64,000 nucleotides of DNA. It comes from Saccharopolyspora rhizosphaerae. GTDB lineage: Bacteria; Actinomycetota; Actinomycetes; Mycobacteriales; Pseudonocardiaceae. This document shows, piece after piece, positions 45,111-54,487 of this stretch. Where the stretch lies: positions 62,001-126,000 of the forward strand of contig NZ_RSAA01000015.1 of assembly GCF_003931915.1 (NCBI RefSeq), in the 5' to 3' direction. The notes beneath the pieces are model-generated. The model saw only the letters and a program-made list of their open reading frames with translations, was not told the DNA's origin and made no database searches. The position numbers and the translations under genes are program-made. Each line of letters starts with the position of its first letter. Position 1 is the first letter of the stretch.

Positions 45111-45824
45111 CTACCGGTTGCGCCCGCGCCCGTACGTTTCGTAGTGCACGACGTCCTCCAGCGGCATCCGCTGGCGCCAGCCGTGCCGTTCGAGGTCAGG
45201 CGTGTCAGCCAGCTCGCGAACCGGCCCCACGCACAACCATGCCACCGGCCTCACCTCGCTGGGAACTCCGAGCAGCCTGCGCAGGAACTCCTCGCGGTAG
45301 AAGCTCACCCAGCCGACCCCGAGGCCCTCGGCCGTCGCGGCCAGCCACAGGTTCTGGATCGCCAGGCACACCGAGTACAGCCCGGCGTCGGCGATGGCGT
45401 GCCGGCCCAGCACTTGCGGGGCACCGCGGCGCGGGTCGTAGGTGACGGCGATGCCCAGCGACGACTCCACGATGCCCTCGACCTTGATCTTCTTGAAGGT
45501 CTCGGCGCGCTCGCCGTCGAGCTGGCTGGCGAACACGCTGCGCTCGGCGAGCACGTGCTCGCGGAACGCGCGGCGGGTGCCGGCGTCGCGAACCAGGATG
45601 AAGTCCCACGGCTGGGAGAGCCCGACGCTGGGCGCGGAGTGCGCGGCGGTGAGCACGCGGCGCAGCACCGGCTCGGGGACCTCGGCGCCGGAGAACTCCC
45701 GGCGGACGTCCCGGCGGCGGTTGATCACGTCGTAGAGCTCGGCGGCGGGTGCGGTGTCGGTCAGCTTGGGGTTGTGTCCAGGGGTCTTCATCGCGATCAA
45801 TGCTGCACCGGCGACACCGGTCAT
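45111..45824 (-). CDS. bluB: BluB-like nitroreductase (5,6-dimethylbenzimidazole synthase)
   Basis: A 237-residue flavin nitroreductase-fold protein. It has RRRDVRREF, SAPSVGLSQPWDFILVRD and GLGVGWVSFYREEFLRRLLG, hallmarks of BluB, which fragments reduced FMN to the lower ligand of vitamin B12. The chosen ATG has GGAG before it; ATG 45791 is an alternative. It lies 46 bp after the S18 gene on the same strand. No other cobalamin gene is nearby, so a general nitroreductase role is not excluded. Confidence 0.82.
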   Translation of the reverse strand: MTGVAGAALIAMKTPGHNPKLTDTAPAAELYDVINRRRDVRREFSGAEVPEPVLRRVLTAAHSAPSVGLSQPWDFILVRDAGTRRAFREHVLAERSVFASQLDGERAETFKKIKVEGIVESSLGIAVTYDPRRGAPQVLGRHAIADAGLYSVCLAIQNLWLAATAEGLGVGWVSFYREEFLRRLLGVPSEVRPVAWLCVGPVRELADTPDLERHGWRQRMPLEDVVHYETYGRGRNR

Positions 45825-45870
45825 CTGGCTCCAGGGTGACCGGTATCGCACGGTGTTCGAGCGGATCGCC

Positions 45871-46095
45871 CTATTTGTGGTGGTACGGCAGCAGCGCCAT
45901 CTCCCGGGCGTTCTTGATCGCCTTGGCGACCTCGCGCTGCTGCTGGGCGGTCAGCCCGGTGACGCGGCGGGAGCGGATCTTGCCGCGGTCGGAGAGGAAC
46001 TTGCGCAGCAGCGCCACATCTTTCCAGTCAACGTGGACGACGCCTTCGCGCTGCAGGAGGTTCGGTCTCGTGCGGTGTTCGACAGGTCGGCGCAC
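45871..46095 (-). CDS. rpsR: ribosomal protein S18, cysteine-free paralogue
   Basis: A 74-residue S18. It has the conserved [20 protein letters not shown] and ends [12 protein letters not shown]. The N-terminal cysteines that bind zinc in the standard S18 are missing, so this is the zinc-independent paralogue. It is the last ribosomal gene of a run (rpmB, rpmG, rpsN, rpsR) transcribed together, 4 bases after rpsN. GTG start. Such genes are expressed when zinc is scarce. Confidence 0.92.
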   Translation of the reverse strand: MRRPVEHRTRPNLLQREGVVHVDWKDVALLRKFLSDRGKIRSRRVTGLTAQQQREVAKAIKNAREMALLPYHHK

Positions 46096-46099
46096 GCGA

Positions 46100-46405
46100 T
46101 CACCAGCTCGACTTCGTGACGCCCGGCAGCTGGCCCTGGTGCGCCATCTCGCGCAGCCGGATCCGGGAGAGGCCGAACGTGCGGGAGTAGCCGCGTGGAC
46201 GTCCGTCGACGACGTCCCGGTTGCGCAGCCGCACCCGGCTGGCGTCGCGCGGTTGGCGCTGCAGTTCCCGCTGGGCTTCGACGCGGGCTTCGGGCTCGGT
46301 CTTCGGCGAGGCGATGATCCGCTTGAGCTCGGAGCGCCGCGCGGCGTACCGGGCGACGACCTCCTTGCGCTGCTCGTTCCGAGCGATCTTCGACTTCTTG
46401 GCCAC
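46100..46405 (-). CDS. rpsN: ribosomal protein S14, zinc-independent long form
   Basis: A 101-residue S14 of the long form, without the CxxC pairs. It begins [20 protein letters not shown] and ends [17 protein letters not shown], the standard C-terminus. GTG start with GAGAGGA before it. It is in the alternative ribosomal protein operon controlled, in all likelihood, by Zur. Confidence 0.93.
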   Translation of the reverse strand: MAKKSKIARNEQRKEVVARYAARRSELKRIIASPKTEPEARVEAQRELQRQPRDASRVRLRNRDVVDGRPRGYSRTFGLSRIRLREMAHQGQLPGVTKSSW

Positions 46406-46502
46406 GTTGTCCTCTCGATCTGTCCCTCCCGCCAACGCCCCCTCGGGACCGGAGGCGGTCGGGTGGTGGCGCGAACCGGGGGTTCGCGGGTGTGGGTGGG
46501 TG

Positions 46503-46670
46503 TCAGCGTTCCTCTCGGAACTCGACGTGCCGGCGGGCGACCGGGTCGTACTTGCGCAGCCGCAGCCGGTCCGGCGTGGTGCGGCGGTTCTTGGTCGTGA
46601 CGTAGGTGAACCCGGTGCCGGCGGTGGAGCGGAGCTTGATCACCGGTCGGACGTCGGTGTTCTTCGCCAT
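46503..46670 (-). CDS. rpmG: ribosomal protein L33, cysteine-free
   Basis: A 55-residue L33 ([20 protein letters not shown], then [18 protein letters not shown]). The CxxC pairs of the zinc-binding form are absent. Its ATG overlaps the stop of rpmB by one base, so the pair is translationally coupled. Part of the zinc-starvation set. Confidence 0.92.
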   Translation of the reverse strand: MAKNTDVRPVIKLRSTAGTGFTYVTTKNRRTTPDRLRLRKYDPVARRHVEFREER

Positions 46671-46906
46671 CAGACTCGTTCCCCTCGAGCGCGCATCTCG
46701 GCGACGACGGCGTCGATGCCGCGCTTCTCGATCGTCTTCATCCCCTTGGCCGACAGCCGAAGCCGGATCCACCGGTTCTCGGAGGGCAGCCAGTAGCGCT
46801 TGTGCTGCACGTTGGGCAGCCAGCGGCGGCGCGTCTTGCGGTGGGAGTGCGAGACCTGGTTGCCGTAGCTGGGCTTAGTGCCGGTCACCTGGCAGCGGAC
46901 GGACAT
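46670..46906 (-). CDS. rpmB: ribosomal protein L28, zinc-independent
   Basis: A 78-residue L28. It starts [20 protein letters not shown], then [20 protein letters not shown], and ends [12 protein letters not shown]. Only one cysteine remains, so the zinc site is missing. It is the first gene of the operon; the ATG follows GAGAGGTAGG. A Zur-like site lies 18 bases upstream. Confidence 0.92.
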   Translation of the reverse strand: MSVRCQVTGTKPSYGNQVSHSHRKTRRRWLPNVQHKRYWLPSENRWIRLRLSAKGMKTIEKRGIDAVVAEMRARGERV

Positions 46907-46923
46907 GACCTACCTCTCGATAA

Positions 46924-46938
46924 CGACATCCATTTTCA
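46924..46938. promoter_or_regulatory. Zur-like box A, before rpmB
   Basis: CGACATCCATTTTCA; its reverse complement TGAAAATGGATGTCG fits the actinomycete Zur pattern TGAAAATGATTTTCA with few mismatches. It lies in the divergent promoter region. Confidence 0.6.
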
Positions 46939-46976
46939 TCTGAGCCGTCGCCAGGGTAGCGTGGCGGCAGTGAAAA

Positions 46977-46991
46977 CGAAAACCATTGTCG
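46977..46991. promoter_or_regulatory. Zur-like box B, before the Mrf gene
   Basis: CGAAAACCATTGTCG, the same CGAnAnCCATTnTC form as box A, so the divergent gene pair carries two similar sites. Confidence 0.6.
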
Positions 46992-47003
46992 ATTGAGGTG
47001 GGG

Positions 47004-48221
47004 ATGTTCACCGACCCGTCCGCGCGGACGCCGCTGCTGCTGGTGGCCGGCCTCCGCGAACCCCAGGTCGCCGAGGCGGCCGAGGCGGCGCGCCGGCGCG
47101 ATCCGGCAGGCACCGCGCTGGTGCACGCCGACCTGCGCTCGGTGGCGGAAGGAGTGGTGCGTCGCCAGGTCAGGCACGGCGACCACCACGACAACCAGGT
47201 CCTCGAACTCGCGCACGGCTGCGTGTCGTGCACCGTGCGCGAAGACCTCCTGCCCCTGCTGCGCCGGCTCGCCGCAGCGCCCGACGTCCACCGCATCGTC
47301 GTCCAGCTCGACCCGTCGCTGGAGCCCGAGGCGATCTCCTGGGCACTGCGCCACGTCCAGGTCGACGGCCGTGCGCTGCTCTCCGACGTCGAGGTCGAAG
47401 CCGTGCTGACCACGGTCGACCTCGGCACATGGCTGCCCGACAGCACGGGGGATGAGGAGCTCGCCGAGCGCGGTCTCGGCGGGAGCGCCGACGACGAGCG
47501 GACCGTCGCGCAGGTGGCCGTCGGGCAGGCGGAGTTCGCCGACGCGATCGTGCTCGCCGGAACCGCCGAGGACCGCTGGCAGCAGGTCCGCACCGAAGCC
47601 GTGCTCGCCCGGCTCACCCCGTCGGCGCCGCTGGCCCGCCTCGACGACCTGGACGTCTCCGACCTGCTGGAGCGGGTGCCCGACGGCTCCCGGAGGGGCG
47701 AGGTCGACGGACCGCACGGCCGACTGCTGCGTGGTCAGCCGTCGCTGGACACCGACGCCGGGGTGTCCGCGGTGCTGTTCGAGGAGCGCCGCCCCTTCCA
47801 CCCGAAGCGGCTGCACGAGGCGATCGACCTGCTGCTGGAGGGCGTCGTGCGCACCCGTGGGAGGTTCTGGGTGGCCAGCCAGCCCGACGACGCCCTGTAC
47901 CTGGAGTCAGCGGGCGGTGGACTGGGCATCGCCCACGCCGGACCGTGGCTGGCCACCGTCGACGACTGGCAGGGCCTCCCCGACGACCGGCGGCTGCGGG
48001 CCGAGCTGATCTGGGACGACTACTACGGCGACCGGATGAACGAGCTCGTCGTCCTCTCCTGCGACGCCGACCCGCACCTGATCGTCCACGTCCTGCGCGA
48101 GGCCGTGCTCACCGACGACGAGCTCGCCGCGGGTGAGCACGCGTGGGCGCAGTACCCGGACCCGTTCGCCGACTGGCGCGACGAGCGCTGCGCCGAATCC
48201 GAGCTGAGGGAGAACCGGTGA
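47004..48221 (+). CDS. mrf: CobW/Mrf-type GTPase-fold protein of the zinc-free ribosome locus
   Basis: A 405-residue CobW-family protein. It has [20 protein letters not shown] with CVSC (73-76), the metal-site signature, but the N-terminal Walker A loop is replaced by [16 protein letters not shown], without GxxGxGKT. This combination is that of the mycobacterial Mrf proteins, which act with the zinc-free ribosomal proteins in ribosome hibernation. The ATG at 47004 follows GAGG; a TTG upstream at 46986 is less likely. GTGA overlap couples it to the L31 gene. Confidence 0.82.
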   Translation: MFTDPSARTPLLLVAGLREPQVAEAAEAARRRDPAGTALVHADLRSVAEGVVRRQVRHGDHHDNQVLELAHGCVSCTVREDLLPLLRRLAAAPDVHRIVVQLDPSLEPEAISWALRHVQVDGRALLSDVEVEAVLTTVDLGTWLPDSTGDEELAERGLGGSADDERTVAQVAVGQAEFADAIVLAGTAEDRWQQVRTEAVLARLTPSAPLARLDDLDVSDLLERVPDGSRRGEVDGPHGRLLRGQPSLDTDAGVSAVLFEERRPFHPKRLHEAIDLLLEGVVRTRGRFWVASQPDDALYLESAGGGLGIAHAGPWLATVDDWQGLPDDRRLRAELIWDDYYGDRMNELVVLSCDADPHLIVHVLREAVLTDDELAAGEHAWAQYPDPFADWRDERCAESELRENR

Positions 48222-48469
48222 AACCCGACATCCACCCGCGCTACGAGCCGGTGGTCGTCCAGGACCGCGCGACCGGCAGGACCTTCCTGACCCGCTCGAC
48301 CGCGACCTCCGAGGCGCGCATCGAGTGGGAGGACGGCAACACCTACCCGCTGATCACCATCGACGTGACCGCGTACTCGCACCCCTTCTGGACCGGCGAC
48401 CAGCGGGTCGTGGACACCCAGGGGCGGGTCGAGAAGTTCCGCCGCCGCTACGGCGACCGCCGCGGATGA
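48218..48469 (+). CDS. rpmE2: ribosomal protein L31, type B
   Basis: An 83-residue L31 of the B type: [20 protein letters not shown], then [20 protein letters not shown]. No zinc-binding cysteines. GTG overlaps the stop of the Mrf gene by four bases. It belongs to the zinc-starvation set. Confidence 0.92.
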   Translation: MKPDIHPRYEPVVVQDRATGRTFLTRSTATSEARIEWEDGNTYPLITIDVTAYSHPFWTGDQRVVDTQGRVEKFRRRYGDRRG

Positions 48470-48516
48470 CCGGCACGCCCGCACCTGCACCCTGACGACG
48501 AACGGAGGACCTCGAC

Positions 48517-48669
48517 ATGGCAGTCCCCAAGCGCAAGACGTCCCGCTCCCGCACCCGGCACCGCCGCTCGCAGTGGAAGGCGCAGGCCCCGGACCTGGTG
48601 CCGATCGTGGTGGACGGCGAGCGGAAGCTGGTGCCGCGAGCGCTGGTCCGGCACTTCCAGCAGAGCTGA
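48517..48669 (+). CDS. rpmF: ribosomal protein L32, cysteine-free
   Basis: A 50-residue L32 ([20 protein letters not shown], ending VRHFQQS). The zinc-binding cysteines are missing. It is too short to show in most open-frame lists, but the start after CGGAGGAC and the unmistakable N-terminus leave no doubt. It follows L31 by 47 bp. Confidence 0.93.
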   Translation: MAVPKRKTSRSRTRHRRSQWKAQAPDLVPIVVDGERKLVPRALVRHFQQS

Positions 48670-48752
48670 CGAGGACCGCGGCGCGCGCTGACCCGTGGCC
48701 GGCGCGCGCCGCGGTCGAGACGGCGGTCACCGCGACGCGCGAGGCGGCGGGG

Positions 48753-48772
48753 GTTCTCAGGTCGTTCTCAGG
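48753..48772 (+). promoter_or_regulatory. MprA-type direct repeat before mprA
   Basis: Two copies of GTTCTCAGG at 48753-48761 and 48764-48772, 11 bp apart. The same TCTCAG core, with the same 11-bp spacing, lies in front of pepD. It ends 22 bases before the mprA start, so autoregulation is likely. Confidence 0.65.
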
Positions 48773-48793
48773 GCAACCGGTAACACTGTCCGC

Positions 48794-49489
48794 ATGCGCA
48801 TCCTCGTCGTCGACGACGACCGTGCCGTGCGGGAGTCGCTGCGGAGGTCCCTGCAGTTCAACGGCTACCAGGTCGAGCTCGCGGCGGACGGTCAACAGGC
48901 ACTGGACCACCTGGCCGACAACCGGCCGGACGCCATGGTCCTCGACGTGATGATGCCCCGACTCGACGGCCTGGAGGTGGCGCGCCGGCTCCGCAGCACC
49001 GGCGACGACCTGCCGATCCTGGTGCTCACCGCGCGCGACGCCGTGTCCGACCGGGTCGCCGGGCTCGACGCCGGAGCCGACGACTACCTGCCCAAGCCCT
49101 TCGCGCTGGAAGAGCTGCTGGCCCGGCTGCGCGCCCTGCTGCGCCGCGCCACCCCGCCCGAGGGCGGTCCCGACGCGCAACCCGCCGCGCTGCGCTTCGC
49201 CGACCTGGAACTGGACCCCGGGACCCGCGAGGTCCGCCGGGGAGAGCGCTCGATCAGCCTCACCCGCACCGAGTTCGCCCTGCTCGAACTGCTCATGGCG
49301 CACCCCAAGCAGGTGTTGACCCGCAGCAGGCTGCTCGAGGACGTGTGGGGTTACGACTTCCCGACCTCGGGCAACGCCCTCGAGGTCTACATCGGATACC
49401 TGCGCCGCAAGACCGAGGCAGAGGGTGAACCGCGCCTGATCCACACGGTGCGCGGTGTCGGCTACGTCCTCCGCGAGACGCCGCCATGA
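48794..49489 (+). CDS. mprA: response regulator, OmpR class (MprA)
   Basis: A 231-residue response regulator. The receiver has [35 protein letters not shown] (Asp phosphorylation site) and [11 protein letters not shown]; the C-terminal winged helix has [20 protein letters not shown] and [24 protein letters not shown] overlap joins it to the kinase gene. Position before mprB, pepD and moaB2 supports MprA, the envelope-stress regulator. Confidence 0.9.
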   Translation: MRILVVDDDRAVRESLRRSLQFNGYQVELAADGQQALDHLADNRPDAMVLDVMMPRLDGLEVARRLRSTGDDLPILVLTARDAVSDRVAGLDAGADDYLPKPFALEELLARLRALLRRATPPEGGPDAQPAALRFADLELDPGTREVRRGERSISLTRTEFALLELLMAHPKQVLTRSRLLEDVWGYDFPTSGNALEVYIGYLRRKTEAEGEPRLIHTVRGVGYVLRETPP

Positions 49490-50928
49490 TGGGCCACCCG
49501 ATGACGGTTCCCGCGCCGCCACCGCCTGACCTGGACGACCCGCCACCCCCGAGCAGACTGCAGCGCGTCTCGCTGCGCAACCGGGTGACCTGGTTGGCGG
49601 CGATGTGCGTGGCCGGTGCGGTGGCGCTGGTGTCGGTCGGTGCCTTCGTGACCGTGCGGGACAGCCTCTACCAGCAGCTCGACGAGAACCTCACCGAGCG
49701 CGCCGTGGAGGCCGCCGAAGGTCCGCTGGTGCGCACCTCCGACCTGCAGCAGGTGCCGGTGGCGTTCTTCATCGCCACCAACTACAAGCTCAACGTGCTG
49801 TCCGCGGACGGCACCGTGTTCGGGCCGGAGCAGCGCCCGCCGATGAGCGTGCTGGAGCTGTCGGTGGCCAAGGGGCAGGCGCAACGCTCGCTGCGCACCG
49901 ACAAGCCGAGCAACAGCCGCGTCGTCGCCGTGCCCACCGGGCACAACGCGGCCCTGGTCATGTCGACCTCGCTGCAACCGACCCAGCGCACGTTGGCGCA
50001 GCTCAGCGTGGTCCTCGTGGTGATGGGCGGCGCGGGCATCCTGCTCGCCGCGGCTGCCGGGACGGCGGTCGCGCGAGCCGGTCTGCGGCCGGTGCAGCGG
50101 CTGACCGCCGCCACCGAGCGGGTCGCGCTGACCGGAGATCTGCGGCCGATCCCGGTCAGCGGTGACGACGAGCTCGCGCGGCTGACCGCGAGCTTCAACG
50201 GCATGCTCAGCGCGCTGGCCGAGTCGCAGGAGCGCCAGCGGCGGCTGGTTGCCGACGCCGGCCACGAGTTGCGCACGCCCCTGACCTCGTTGCGCACCAA
50301 CTTGGAGCTGCTGCTCGCGGCCGCCCGGCCGGACGCGCCGAAGCTGTCCGAGCAGGACCGCCAGGAGATGTTCTCCGACGTGCAGGCCCAGGTGGAGGAG
50401 TTGTCGGCGCTGGTGGGCGACCTGGTCGAGCTCGCCAGGGAGGACACCCCGCAGGCGGTGCACGAGCCGGTCGACCTCGTCGAGGTCGTCGAGCGCGCGC
50501 TCAACAGGGCCCGTCGCCGCGCCCCGCGCACCGAGTTCGACGTGCGGCTGGAGCCGTGGGTGATGATGGGCGATGCGACCGCGCTGGAGCGGGCGGTGCT
50601 GAACCTGCTGGACAACGCCGCCAAGTGGAGCCCGGACGGCGGCCACGTGCGGGTCGAGCTGCGGCCGGAGGAAGGCACCGGGATGGCCGTGCTGGAGGTC
50701 GCCGACAGCGGCCCGGGCATCGCCGAGGCGGACCGGCCCTACGTCTTCGAGCGCTTCTACCGCTCCTCGGACGCGCGCACGCTGCCCGGCTCGGGGCTCG
50801 GGTTGTCGATCGTCAAGCAGGTCGCTGAGCGCCACGGCGGGTCGGTGCTCGCCGCGCAGGCGCCGGAGGGCGGCGCGCTGCTGCGCATGGCGCTGCCCGG
50901 CAACCCGCAGCAAACCGAACAGCAATGA
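49486..50928 (+). CDS. mprB: sensor histidine kinase (MprB)
   Basis: A 480-residue membrane kinase with two membrane helices (about 38-60 and 170-195) around an external domain. HAMP follows, then the phospho-acceptor box [21 protein letters not shown]-box [13 protein letters not shown], and SGPGIAE and [16 protein letters not shown]. The long external segment and the place next to mprA match MprB, which senses envelope stress. Confidence 0.9.
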   Translation: MMGHPMTVPAPPPPDLDDPPPPSRLQRVSLRNRVTWLAAMCVAGAVALVSVGAFVTVRDSLYQQLDENLTERAVEAAEGPLVRTSDLQQVPVAFFIATNYKLNVLSADGTVFGPEQRPPMSVLELSVAKGQAQRSLRTDKPSNSRVVAVPTGHNAALVMSTSLQPTQRTLAQLSVVLVVMGGAGILLAAAAGTAVARAGLRPVQRLTAATERVALTGDLRPIPVSGDDELARLTASFNGMLSALAESQERQRRLVADAGHELRTPLTSLRTNLELLLAAARPDAPKLSEQDRQEMFSDVQAQVEELSALVGDLVELAREDTPQAVHEPVDLVEVVERALNRARRRAPRTEFDVRLEPWVMMGDATALERAVLNLLDNAAKWSPDGGHVRVELRPEEGTGMAVLEVADSGPGIAEADRPYVFERFYRSSDARTLPGSGLGLSIVKQVAERHGGSVLAAQAPEGGALLRMALPGNPQQTEQQ

Positions 50929-51044
50929 ACACCGAATAGCGATCTCGTCGCCAGATGCCCCGATGTCCGCCGGGTATTCCGTCAGGTATTGTTGGTTCTT
51001 GTTGACTTGACGACCGAAAGCCAGCGCCCGGCCAGGGGGTGGAC

Positions 51045-51836
51045 GTGCTCGCGCGACAACGCCAGGAAGTGATCCTCGACGAGGTGCGGCGCACCGGCGC
51101 CGTGCAGGTCGGTGAGCTGGTGCAACGGCTCGGCGTGTCGGACATGACGATCCGCCGCGACCTCGACGCGCTCGCGCGCCGCGGCCTGGTCGAGAAGGTC
51201 TACGGCGGCGCGACCTCCACGATCGGCGCGAGCACCGACGAGCCGGGCTTCGAGGCCAAGTCCGTGCGGCAGCTCGCCGAGAAGGAGGCCATCGCGAAGC
51301 TCGCGGTCGAGCAGGTCCAGCCCGGCTCCGCGATCGGCCTGTCCGCGGGGACCACGACCTGGACGCTGGCACGCGAGCTCGACGAGGTCCCCGACCTCAC
51401 CATCGTCACCAACTCGGTCCGCGTCGCCGACGCGCTGCAGCAGCGCGGCCGGGTCGACCGGACCGTGGTGCTCACCGGCGGCGTCCGCACGCCCTCCGAC
51501 GCGCTCGTCGGACCCGTCGCGGTGCAGTCGCTGCGCTCGCTGCACCTGGACCTGGTGTTCCTCGGCGTGCACGGCATGGCGCCGCGCGCGGGTTTCACCA
51601 CGCCGAACCTCAACGAGTGCGAGACCAACCGGGCCTTCGCCGAGGCCGCGGGCCGGTTGGTGGTGGTCGCCGACAGCTCCAAGTGGTCGACCGTGGGGAT
51701 CTCCACGATCGTCGACTTCGACGAGGTCGACCTGCTCATCAGCGACCAGGGTCTGCCGCCGGACGCGCGCGAGCTGCTGGGCGAGCACGTCGAGCTGCTG
51801 CTGGCCGATCGGCGGCCTACGGAGGAGGACGAGTGA
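51045..51836 (+). CDS. DeoR-family sugar regulator
   Basis: A 263-residue DeoR repressor. Its winged HTH reads VQVGELVQRLGVSDMTIRRD and the sugar-phosphate sensor domain has GSAIGLSAGTTTWTLARELD and VFLGVHGMAPRAGFTTPNLN. GTG at 51045 has AGGGGG five bases before it; an earlier GTG at 51039 overlaps that site. It ends over the start of galT (GTGA), so it probably controls galactose metabolism. Confidence 0.88.
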   Translation: MLARQRQEVILDEVRRTGAVQVGELVQRLGVSDMTIRRDLDALARRGLVEKVYGGATSTIGASTDEPGFEAKSVRQLAEKEAIAKLAVEQVQPGSAIGLSAGTTTWTLARELDEVPDLTIVTNSVRVADALQQRGRVDRTVVLTGGVRTPSDALVGPVAVQSLRSLHLDLVFLGVHGMAPRAGFTTPNLNECETNRAFAEAAGRLVVVADSSKWSTVGISTIVDFDEVDLLISDQGLPPDARELLGEHVELLLADRRPTEEDE

Positions 51837-52906
51837 AGCGCACCGCGCGTCGCCTGGCCGACGGCCGGGAGATCATCTACTTCGACGACGAACCGGGCCG
51901 GGAGCGCGCCGCGGAGGACACCCGCGAGCTGCCGCCTCAGGCTCCGGCGTCGGAGATGCGGCTCGATCCGCTGACCGACGAGTGGGTCGCCATCGCCGCG
52001 CACCGGCAGTCCCGCACCTACAAGCCCCCGGCCGAGATGTGCCCGCTGTGCCCGACTTCGCCGGGGCGGCCCACCGAGATCCCGGAACCCGACTACGACA
52101 TCGTGGTCTTCGAGAACCAGTTCCCGTCGTTCGCCGAAGGGATTCCGGGCGAATCGTCCACTGTGGACGGGATGCCGATGGTGCCCGCCGCGCCCGCCCG
52201 GGGCCGCTGCGAGGTCGTCTGCTTCACCTCCGACCACGACTCGTCGTTCGCGGCGCTGGGCCCCGAGCGGGTCCGCGGCGTCGTCGACGTCTGGGCCGAT
52301 CGCACCACCGCGCTCAGCGCGATCCCCGGGGTCGAGCAGGTCTTCTGCTTCGAGAACCGCGGCGAGGAGATCGGCGTGACGCTGCACCACCCGCACGGGC
52401 AGATCTACGGCTACCCGTTCGTCACGCCCAAGACCCAGACCATGCTGCGCGTGGCCGAGGCCTACCGCGCCGAGCACGGGCGGCACGTCATGGGCGACGT
52501 GCTGGCCGCCGAGCGCGCCAGCGGCTCGCGGGTGCTGGTCGACTCCGAGCACTGGACGGCGTTCGTGCCGGCCGCCGCGCGCTGGCCGGTGGAGGTCCAG
52601 ATCGTGCCGCACCGCCAGGTGCCCGACATCGCCGCGCTCACCGACGACGAGCGGGACGACTTCGCCCCCACCTACCTGGACGTGCTCGGCCGCCTCGACC
52701 GCCTCTACGACAAGCCGCTGCCCTACATCGCCGCCTGGCACCAGGCGCCGGTCCGCACCGGGCGCGACCTGTCCTGGCTGCACCTGGAGCTGTTCTCGGT
52801 GCTGCGCAGCGCCGACAAGCTCAAGTACCTCGCCGGTTCCGAGTCCGGCATGGCGGTCTGGATCAACGACGCCACCCCCGAACAGATCGCGGAACGACTC
52901 CGCTAG
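51833..52906 (+). CDS. galT: galactose-1-phosphate uridylyltransferase
   Basis: A 357-residue GalT. It has the zinc-binding CPLCP (Cys70, Cys73) and the nucleophile in HHPHGQ (His188). It transfers UMP between UDP-glucose and galactose-1-phosphate in the Leloir pathway. It is coupled to the DeoR gene by GTGA. galE and galK are not nearby, but galU is 5 kb downstream. It has been placed between mprB and pepD, which are neighbours in mycobacteria. Confidence 0.92.
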   Translation: MKRTARRLADGREIIYFDDEPGRERAAEDTRELPPQAPASEMRLDPLTDEWVAIAAHRQSRTYKPPAEMCPLCPTSPGRPTEIPEPDYDIVVFENQFPSFAEGIPGESSTVDGMPMVPAAPARGRCEVVCFTSDHDSSFAALGPERVRGVVDVWADRTTALSAIPGVEQVFCFENRGEEIGVTLHHPHGQIYGYPFVTPKTQTMLRVAEAYRAEHGRHVMGDVLAAERASGSRVLVDSEHWTAFVPAAARWPVEVQIVPHRQVPDIAALTDDERDDFAPTYLDVLGRLDRLYDKPLPYIAAWHQAPVRTGRDLSWLHLELFSVLRSADKLKYLAGSESGMAVWINDATPEQIAERLR

Positions 52907-52910
52907 AGCG

Positions 52911-52927
52911 CGTGCACCTCGTGCACG
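52911..52927 (+). terminator. short hairpin after galT
   Basis: CGTGCAC and GTGCACG form a 7-bp perfect stem around CTC, starting 5 bases after the stop. Confidence 0.45.
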
Positions 52928-53018
52928 TTCTCCCCGCCCTCTGCTGCGTGGGGGTTTTCCCGTTCAGCGGGGTGGGTGGGAACGATCTTGGGACTTATCA
53001 TGCGTGGCCACAGCCAGA

Positions 53019-53035
53019 TCTCAGGCACTTCTCAG
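53019..53035 (+). promoter_or_regulatory. MprA-type direct repeat before pepD
   Basis: TCTCAG at 53019-53024 and again at 53030-53035 (11 bp apart), 22 bases before the pepD start. The layout equals the repeat before mprA. Confidence 0.65.
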
Positions 53036-53057
53036 AACCCCGGAGCACAGTGGAGCC

Positions 53058-54386
53058 ATGACCGAACACACCCCGGAATTCGGTGACAAGCCGGAAGAGC
53101 CGAAGCCCAGCGGCGAAGGCGTCGGAGCGGGCGACACCCCTCGATCCGGGGTGCCGCCGCAGCAGCCAGGCCCGTCCAGCCAGCCGACCCAGCCCGGCCA
53201 GCCGCAGGCCGGCGCCCAGGGTGCGTACGGGCAGCAGCCGTACGGCGTGCACCAGCAGCCGCAGTTCGCGCAGCAACCCTGGGCCGGCTACCCCTCGGGC
53301 CAGCCTGCGCAGCACAAGCCCGGCCGGAGCCTGGCCACCGGCGCGGCCGTCCTCGCGCTGGTGTGCGGCCTGGTCGGCGGCGGTGTCGGCGGTTTCGTCG
53401 GGTACCAGCTCGGCGGTGACAGCGGCAGCGGCGTGAGCGCGCTCGACGAGTCCAAGCCCGCACGCAGCGCCAGCACGGCGCCGCAGGGGTCCGTGCAGAA
53501 GGTCGCCGAGAAGGTCTTGCCGAGCGTGGTGCAGATCCAGATCGCCAGCTCGCAGGGCTCCGGCGAGGGCTCGGGCATCGTGCTCAGCGGGGACGGCCTC
53601 ATCCTCACCAACAGCCACGTCGCCGAGGGCGCCCGGAGCGGTCGGCTGACGGCGCTGTTCCACGACAACCGGACCGCACCGCTGCGCGTGGTGGGCACCG
53701 ACCCCAATTCGGACCTCGCGGTGGTCAAGGCCGACATCACCGGCCTGACGCCGGCCGAGCTCGGCCGCAGCGACGACCTGAACGTGGGTACGCCGGTGGT
53801 GGCCATCGGCTCGCCCTTCGGCCTGTCCGGCACGGTGACCAGCGGCATCATCAGCGCCAAGGACCGCCCGGTGCGTGCGGGCGGGGAGTCCGGCAGCCAG
53901 GACACCGTGCTCAACGCCCTGCAGACCGACGCTGCGATCAACCCCGGCAACTCCGGTGGCCCGCTGGTGGACATGGACGGCCGCGTGGTCGGCATCAACT
54001 CCGCGATCTACAGCCCCGGTTCCGGTCAGCAGCAGGCCGGCTCGGTGGGCCTGGGCTTCGCGATCCCGATCGACCAGGCGCGCCGCATCGCTGACGAGCT
54101 CAAGGAGACCGGCTCGGCGAACCAGACCACGCTCGGGGTGATGATCACCAATGGTCCGCAGGTCGGCGCGCTGGTCCGCGAGGTGACGCCAGGCGGGCCG
54201 GCGGAGCAGGCCGGTCTGAAGCCGGGCGAGGTGATCACCAAGGTGGACGACCGGGCCATCCTCGACGCGGACGCCTTGGTCGCGGCGGTGCGATCGCACA
54301 ACCCCGGTGATCGGGTCAAGATCACGATCGGTGGCCCCGGTGGCGAGCGCACGGTCGACGTGACGCTCACCGGCCAGAAGGGCTGA
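53058..54386 (+). CDS. pepD: HtrA-like serine protease PepD
   Basis: A 442-residue membrane-anchored protease. A cytosolic Pro/Gln-rich head (1-90) is followed by one membrane helix (93-116), the trypsin-like domain with His187, Asp219 and Ser299 (NPGNSGGPL), and a C-terminal PDZ domain (about 350-442). PepD degrades misfolded exported proteins and belongs to the MprAB regulon in mycobacteria, which the upstream repeat supports. The ATG at 53058 follows GGAG. Confidence 0.92.
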   Translation: MTEHTPEFGDKPEEPKPSGEGVGAGDTPRSGVPPQQPGPSSQPTQPGQPQAGAQGAYGQQPYGVHQQPQFAQQPWAGYPSGQPAQHKPGRSLATGAAVLALVCGLVGGGVGGFVGYQLGGDSGSGVSALDESKPARSASTAPQGSVQKVAEKVLPSVVQIQIASSQGSGEGSGIVLSGDGLILTNSHVAEGARSGRLTALFHDNRTAPLRVVGTDPNSDLAVVKADITGLTPAELGRSDDLNVGTPVVAIGSPFGLSGTVTSGIISAKDRPVRAGGESGSQDTVLNALQTDAAINPGNSGGPLVDMDGRVVGINSAIYSPGSGQQQAGSVGLGFAIPIDQARRIADELKETGSANQTTLGVMITNGPQVGALVREVTPGGPAEQAGLKPGEVITKVDDRAILDADALVAAVRSHNPGDRVKITIGGPGGERTVDVTLTGQKG

Positions 54387-54487
54387 ACCCCTGATCGCGT
54401 CGGCCGGAGTTCCGCGACCTGCCGCGTCGCGGGACCGGCCGACGTGTCCACGTCACGTCGCGCTCACAACGAGAACTGGGGAGGACC

